In this document: piece after piece, positions 14,666 to 16,557 of the stretch
Position numbering within the stretch: position 1 is the first letter of the stretch
How the letters are laid out: each line of letters opens with the position of its first letter
Origin: Nitrospinae bacterium RIFCSPLOWO2_12_FULL_45_22
GTDB lineage: Bacteria > 2-12-FULL-45-22
DNA length: 16,557 bases
NCBI GenBank assembly: GCA_001803565.1
Contig: MHDQ01000258.1
Span: 1 to 16,557, forward strand
Direction: 5' to 3'
Notes under the pieces: model-generated
What the model was told of the DNA's origin: nothing
The model's database searches: none
The model's input: the letters and a program-made list of their open reading frames with translations, nothing else
Program-made: the position numbers and the translations under genes

Positions 14666-15823
14666 ATGTTTCATACTGCTACCTGGCAGGATATAGTAGC
14701 GGGAAAGATTACTGATGTATACTTTCTCAGGGCCCTGGAGGTTCTTAAGGCTAAAGGGATAGATAAGCGGGTAACCGCGGAATTTATTGCCAAGTCTTTT
14801 CCGCATGACCGGGAATGGGCCGTTTTAGCTGGGATAGAGGAATGTGCCAAGTTGTTCCAGCATCTAAAGGTAAATGTGAGGGCTATGGAGGAAGGGACTG
14901 TATTCCGGCCATATGAGCCGGTATTGGAGATTGAGGGGTTATATAGCCAATTTTGTACCTTTGAGACCGCTCTCCTGGGATTCTTATGCCAGGCATCTGG
15001 TATTGCTACTAAGGCGGCCCGCTGTAAGAAACTAGCGGACGGGCGGCGGGTGATAAGCTTTGGTGCCCGGCGTATGCATCCATCCCTGGCCCCTATGATC
15101 GAGCGAAATGCCTTCATCGGTGGCTGTGATGGTGTGGCAGTGGTAGCCAGTGCGGAGCTTATTGCCCAGGACCCTATCGGCACTATGCCCCATGCCCTGA
15201 TCTTAATCTTAGGAGATACCGTCGAAGCACTAAGGGCCTTCCATGAGGTAATGCCGCCCGGGATAAGCCGGGTAGCCCTGATTGATACTTTTAATGATGA
15301 GAAGATCGAGGCGCTACGAGTAGCCGAGGCCCTGGGTAAAGACCTGGATGCTATAAGACTGGATACACCCTGGTCTCGTCGGGGAGATTTTTATCGTATC
15401 CTGGAGGAGGTGCGCTGGGAACTAGATATCCGCGGTTATAACCAGGTAAAACTATATGTCAGTGGCGGTATTGACGAAGATGATATTCGGGAATTAAATC
15501 CTTTAGTAGATGCCTATGGTGTAGGAACAGCTATAAGTAATGCACCGGTTATAGACTTTGCTATGGATATTGTAGAGATTGAAGGAAAGCCCAGGGCCAA
15601 GCGGGGTAAATGGTCTGGGGCCAAGCGGGTCATGCGCTGCCAGCAATGCTTTCAGGATAAGATCGTCCCTAAAACCCAAATGCTTGATGCTTGCTCTTGT
15701 GGGGGCCGTTTAGAAGACCTATTGATCCCTATGATTCACGAAGGGCAACTGGTTAGCCCTTTACCTCCCTCCCAGAAGATCAGGGAAAGAGTATTAGCCC
15801 AATTACAAAATATAGTTATATAA
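14666..15823 (+). CDS. pncB: Nicotinate phosphoribosyltransferase (archaeal-type)
   Basis: A 385-residue enzyme of NAD salvage that joins nicotinate to phosphoribosyl pyrophosphate, with ATP hydrolysis. 'SFGARRMHPSLAPMIERNAF' holds the conserved His138, phosphorylated in this family. 'ALIDTFNDEKIEALRVAE', 'IRLDTPWSRRGDF' and 'KLYVSGGIDEDDI' and 'DAYGVGTAISNAP' form the phosphate-binding barrel. The C-terminus carries a zinc ribbon, C325-x2-C328 and C343-x-C345, typical of the short archaeal/thermophile-type branch. ATG 14666 with GGGGGAG (14656-14662) is preferred; TTG 14654 would add four residues. It stands alone after a repeat-rich gap, and converges with the minus-strand toxin gene downstream. 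Confidence 0.92.
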   Translation: MFHTATWQDIVAGKITDVYFLRALEVLKAKGIDKRVTAEFIAKSFPHDREWAVLAGIEECAKLFQHLKVNVRAMEEGTVFRPYEPVLEIEGLYSQFCTFETALLGFLCQASGIATKAARCKKLADGRRVISFGARRMHPSLAPMIERNAFIGGCDGVAVVASAELIAQDPIGTMPHALILILGDTVEALRAFHEVMPPGISRVALIDTFNDEKIEALRVAEALGKDLDAIRLDTPWSRRGDFYRILEEVRWELDIRGYNQVKLYVSGGIDEDDIRELNPLVDAYGVGTAISNAPVIDFAMDIVEIEGKPRAKRGKWSGAKRVMRCQQCFQDKIVPKTQMLDACSCGGRLEDLLIPMIHEGQLVSPLPPSQKIRERVLAQLQNIVI

Positions 15824-15835
15824 TTTCAAATTATA
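15819..15835. repeat. AT-only palindrome between convergent genes
   Basis: TATAATTT (15819-15826) and AAATTATA (15828-15835) form a perfect 8-bp inverted repeat with a one-base centre. It includes the stop codon of the nicotinate phosphoribosyltransferase gene and lies 11 bases before the end of the convergent toxin gene. An all-AT stem is weak, so a terminator role is doubtful. Confidence 0.35.
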
Positions 15836-15845
15836 CACCACTTCA

Positions 15846-16073
15846 TTATCGAGAAGTCTCATCTACTTCATAAAATATCCGATATTTGCCAGAGCGTAGT
15901 TCCCAAGAAGCAATCGGGCTGTCTCGAAGTTTTTTTCGGTTCTTTGTTTCAATCAAAGGTTGGTGCGTAAGCTGAACCCGGATTTTCTCAGTGATGAGTT
16001 TTCGCTCGAAGACAGTATAATAATATAAGTCAGCTTTCGCCTCCTCCGTTACTTCGATTTGGTATTCAAGCAT
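15846..16073 (-). CDS. RelE/ParE-family toxin, probably truncated
   Basis: The 75-residue product reads as a type II toxin of the RelE/ParE fold: 'YQIEVTEEAKADLYYYTVFE' (first strand and helices), 'IRVQLTHQPLIETKNRKKLR' and 'WELRSGKYRIFYEVDE'. Relatives of this subgroup are usually about 85-95 residues and end with another strand containing a conserved Lys/Arg-Tyr region. Here TAA follows 'VDETSR', so the last strand seems lost and the toxin may be inactive. ATG at 16071-16073 has no clear ribosome binding site. The antitoxin-like gene upstream is separated by about 135 bases containing an attC-like palindrome, so the two may be separate cassettes rather than one operon. Confidence 0.7.
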   Translation of the reverse strand: MLEYQIEVTEEAKADLYYYTVFERKLITEKIRVQLTHQPLIETKNRKKLRDSPIASWELRSGKYRIFYEVDETSR

Positions 16074-16105
16074 TTAAAAGAGACCCGGGTGAAACAGCAG
16101 TTAAA

Positions 16106-16201
16106 GGCAACGACAAGCTCACTTGCGCATCTGGCGTGCGGCTTGCGGCACTTTGCAAGGCGCATGACAGTAAAGCGTTGATGTGGAGCGGATTGTTAGG
16201 C
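16106..16201. repeat. attC-like imperfect palindrome (possible integron cassette site)
   Basis: On the minus strand the sequence GCCTAACAATCCGCTCCAC begins 7 bases after the end of the antitoxin-like gene, as attC sites do behind cassette genes; its R''-type box GCCTAAC fits RYYYAAC (on the + strand GTTAGGC, 16195-16201). About 95 bases away the other end, GGCAACGACAAGCTCAC (+ strand 16106-16122), is imperfectly complementary, with unpaired bases. The centre is GC-rich and partly palindromic. The second box (GTTGCCT on the minus strand) does not fit GTTRRRY, so this site would be degenerate. No integron integrase is in the window. Confidence 0.35.
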
Positions 16202-16208
16202 AGGGTTA

Positions 16209-16508
16209 TTACTTTGCCTTAGCAACTGTCCTGAGTTTTCCTGGTATAAGTTGGATCAAGGAGCGTAACGCCTTATTGACAGCATCGGAGTCAGGAAAAT
16301 ACTTCCGCACATCTGATTCCAGCATTACCGCACCCTCTTCAAGCTTAAAATACTGGACAGCGGTCGTACCATCGGCTTTGTGAATTTTAACCTCGTGACC
16401 TTTACGATAGGCTTTGTAATACTTGCCTCGCACGCCGCCGCTAAAATCATATTCAGAGAGCATGTCGTCTTTCTCCGAACTCTCTCTTTTAGAGCTTATC
16501 TTCTTCAT
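16209..16508 (-). CDS. Antitoxin-like small protein ('DFSGGVRGKY' family)
   Basis: A 99-residue protein with 'EYDFSGGVRGKYYKAYRKG' (19-37) and a C-terminal 'VRKYFPDSDAVNKALRSLIQ' helix region. This architecture is shared by a widespread family of small proteins, often annotated hypothetical, that sit beside toxin genes and probably act as antitoxins through a ribbon-helix-helix-like C-terminal part. The middle (38-62, 'HEVKIHKADGTTAVQYFKLE') is longer than in many relatives. The first 15 residues are charged and likely flexible. ATG at 16506-16508 has a GGAAGG site upstream. The stop lies 7 bases from the attC-like palindrome, consistent with a cassette gene. Its partner may be the RelE/ParE-like protein further along the strand or another gene outside the window. 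Confidence 0.65.
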   Translation of the reverse strand: MKKISSKRESSEKDDMLSEYDFSGGVRGKYYKAYRKGHEVKIHKADGTTAVQYFKLEEGAVMLESDVRKYFPDSDAVNKALRSLIQLIPGKLRTVAKAK

Positions 16509-16557
16509 ATGCCTTCCTTTCCATTTTTGTAGCCCTGCGACAACTTATGATGCGTAT

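Overview
The window is bacterial chromosome of moderate G+C from an unidentified Gram-negative. The gene mix fits an anaerobic Desulfobacterota, Planctomycetota or Nitrospirota-like lineage: a sigma-54 activator, a Tat-exported DUF362 protein paired with a DUF6599 protein, an archaeal-type nicotinate phosphoribosyltransferase, and many structured intergenic repeats. No 16S rRNA or lineage marker is present, so this assignment is only an inference.

Region 1 (1-3500). After the end of an ABC-2 type permease comes a compact locus that looks like a ribosomally made, post-translationally modified peptide (RiPP) system. It holds a 53-residue peptide gene (422-583, easily missed because of its size), an HPr-kinase-like protein, a signal-peptidase-like S24/S26 protein, a PqqD-type peptide-binding protein and a radical SAM/SPASM enzyme, all on the + strand with short gaps or overlaps. 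Two copies of a cloverleaf-like palindromic element flank the locus. The right copy sits inside a 14-bp direct repeat at the 3' end of the radical SAM gene, and the apparent original stop codon survives just beyond it.

Region 2 (3500-5660). A sigma-54-dependent response regulator is followed by a degenerate GGDEF-domain protein. The 5' end of the regulator is odd: a promoter-like TATAAT, paired stem-loops and a near-perfect Shine-Dalgarno precede an ATG that is one base out of frame.

Region 3 (5660-6680). This stretch is mostly non-coding and decayed. It carries an IS1595-type transposase remnant, a possible dead reading frame on the minus strand, the 3' half of a tRNA-Val and an intact tRNA-Asp(GTC). 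The half tRNA suggests an old integration junction, and would make the sequence to its left, including the RiPP locus, a candidate island.

Region 4 (6680-15823). Metabolic and housekeeping genes on the + strand: 1-pyrroline-5-carboxylate dehydrogenase; the translationally coupled DUF362/DUF6599 pair; a Cu(+)-type P-type ATPase followed 10 bases later by a galactose-1-phosphate uridylyltransferase homologue with an altered active-site motif; a repeat-rich gap; and nicotinate phosphoribosyltransferase.

Region 5 (15824-16557). Two small minus-strand genes, a RelE/ParE-like toxin that looks truncated and an antitoxin-like protein, are separated by a roughly 100-bp imperfect palindrome ending in GTTAGGC that resembles an integron attC site.
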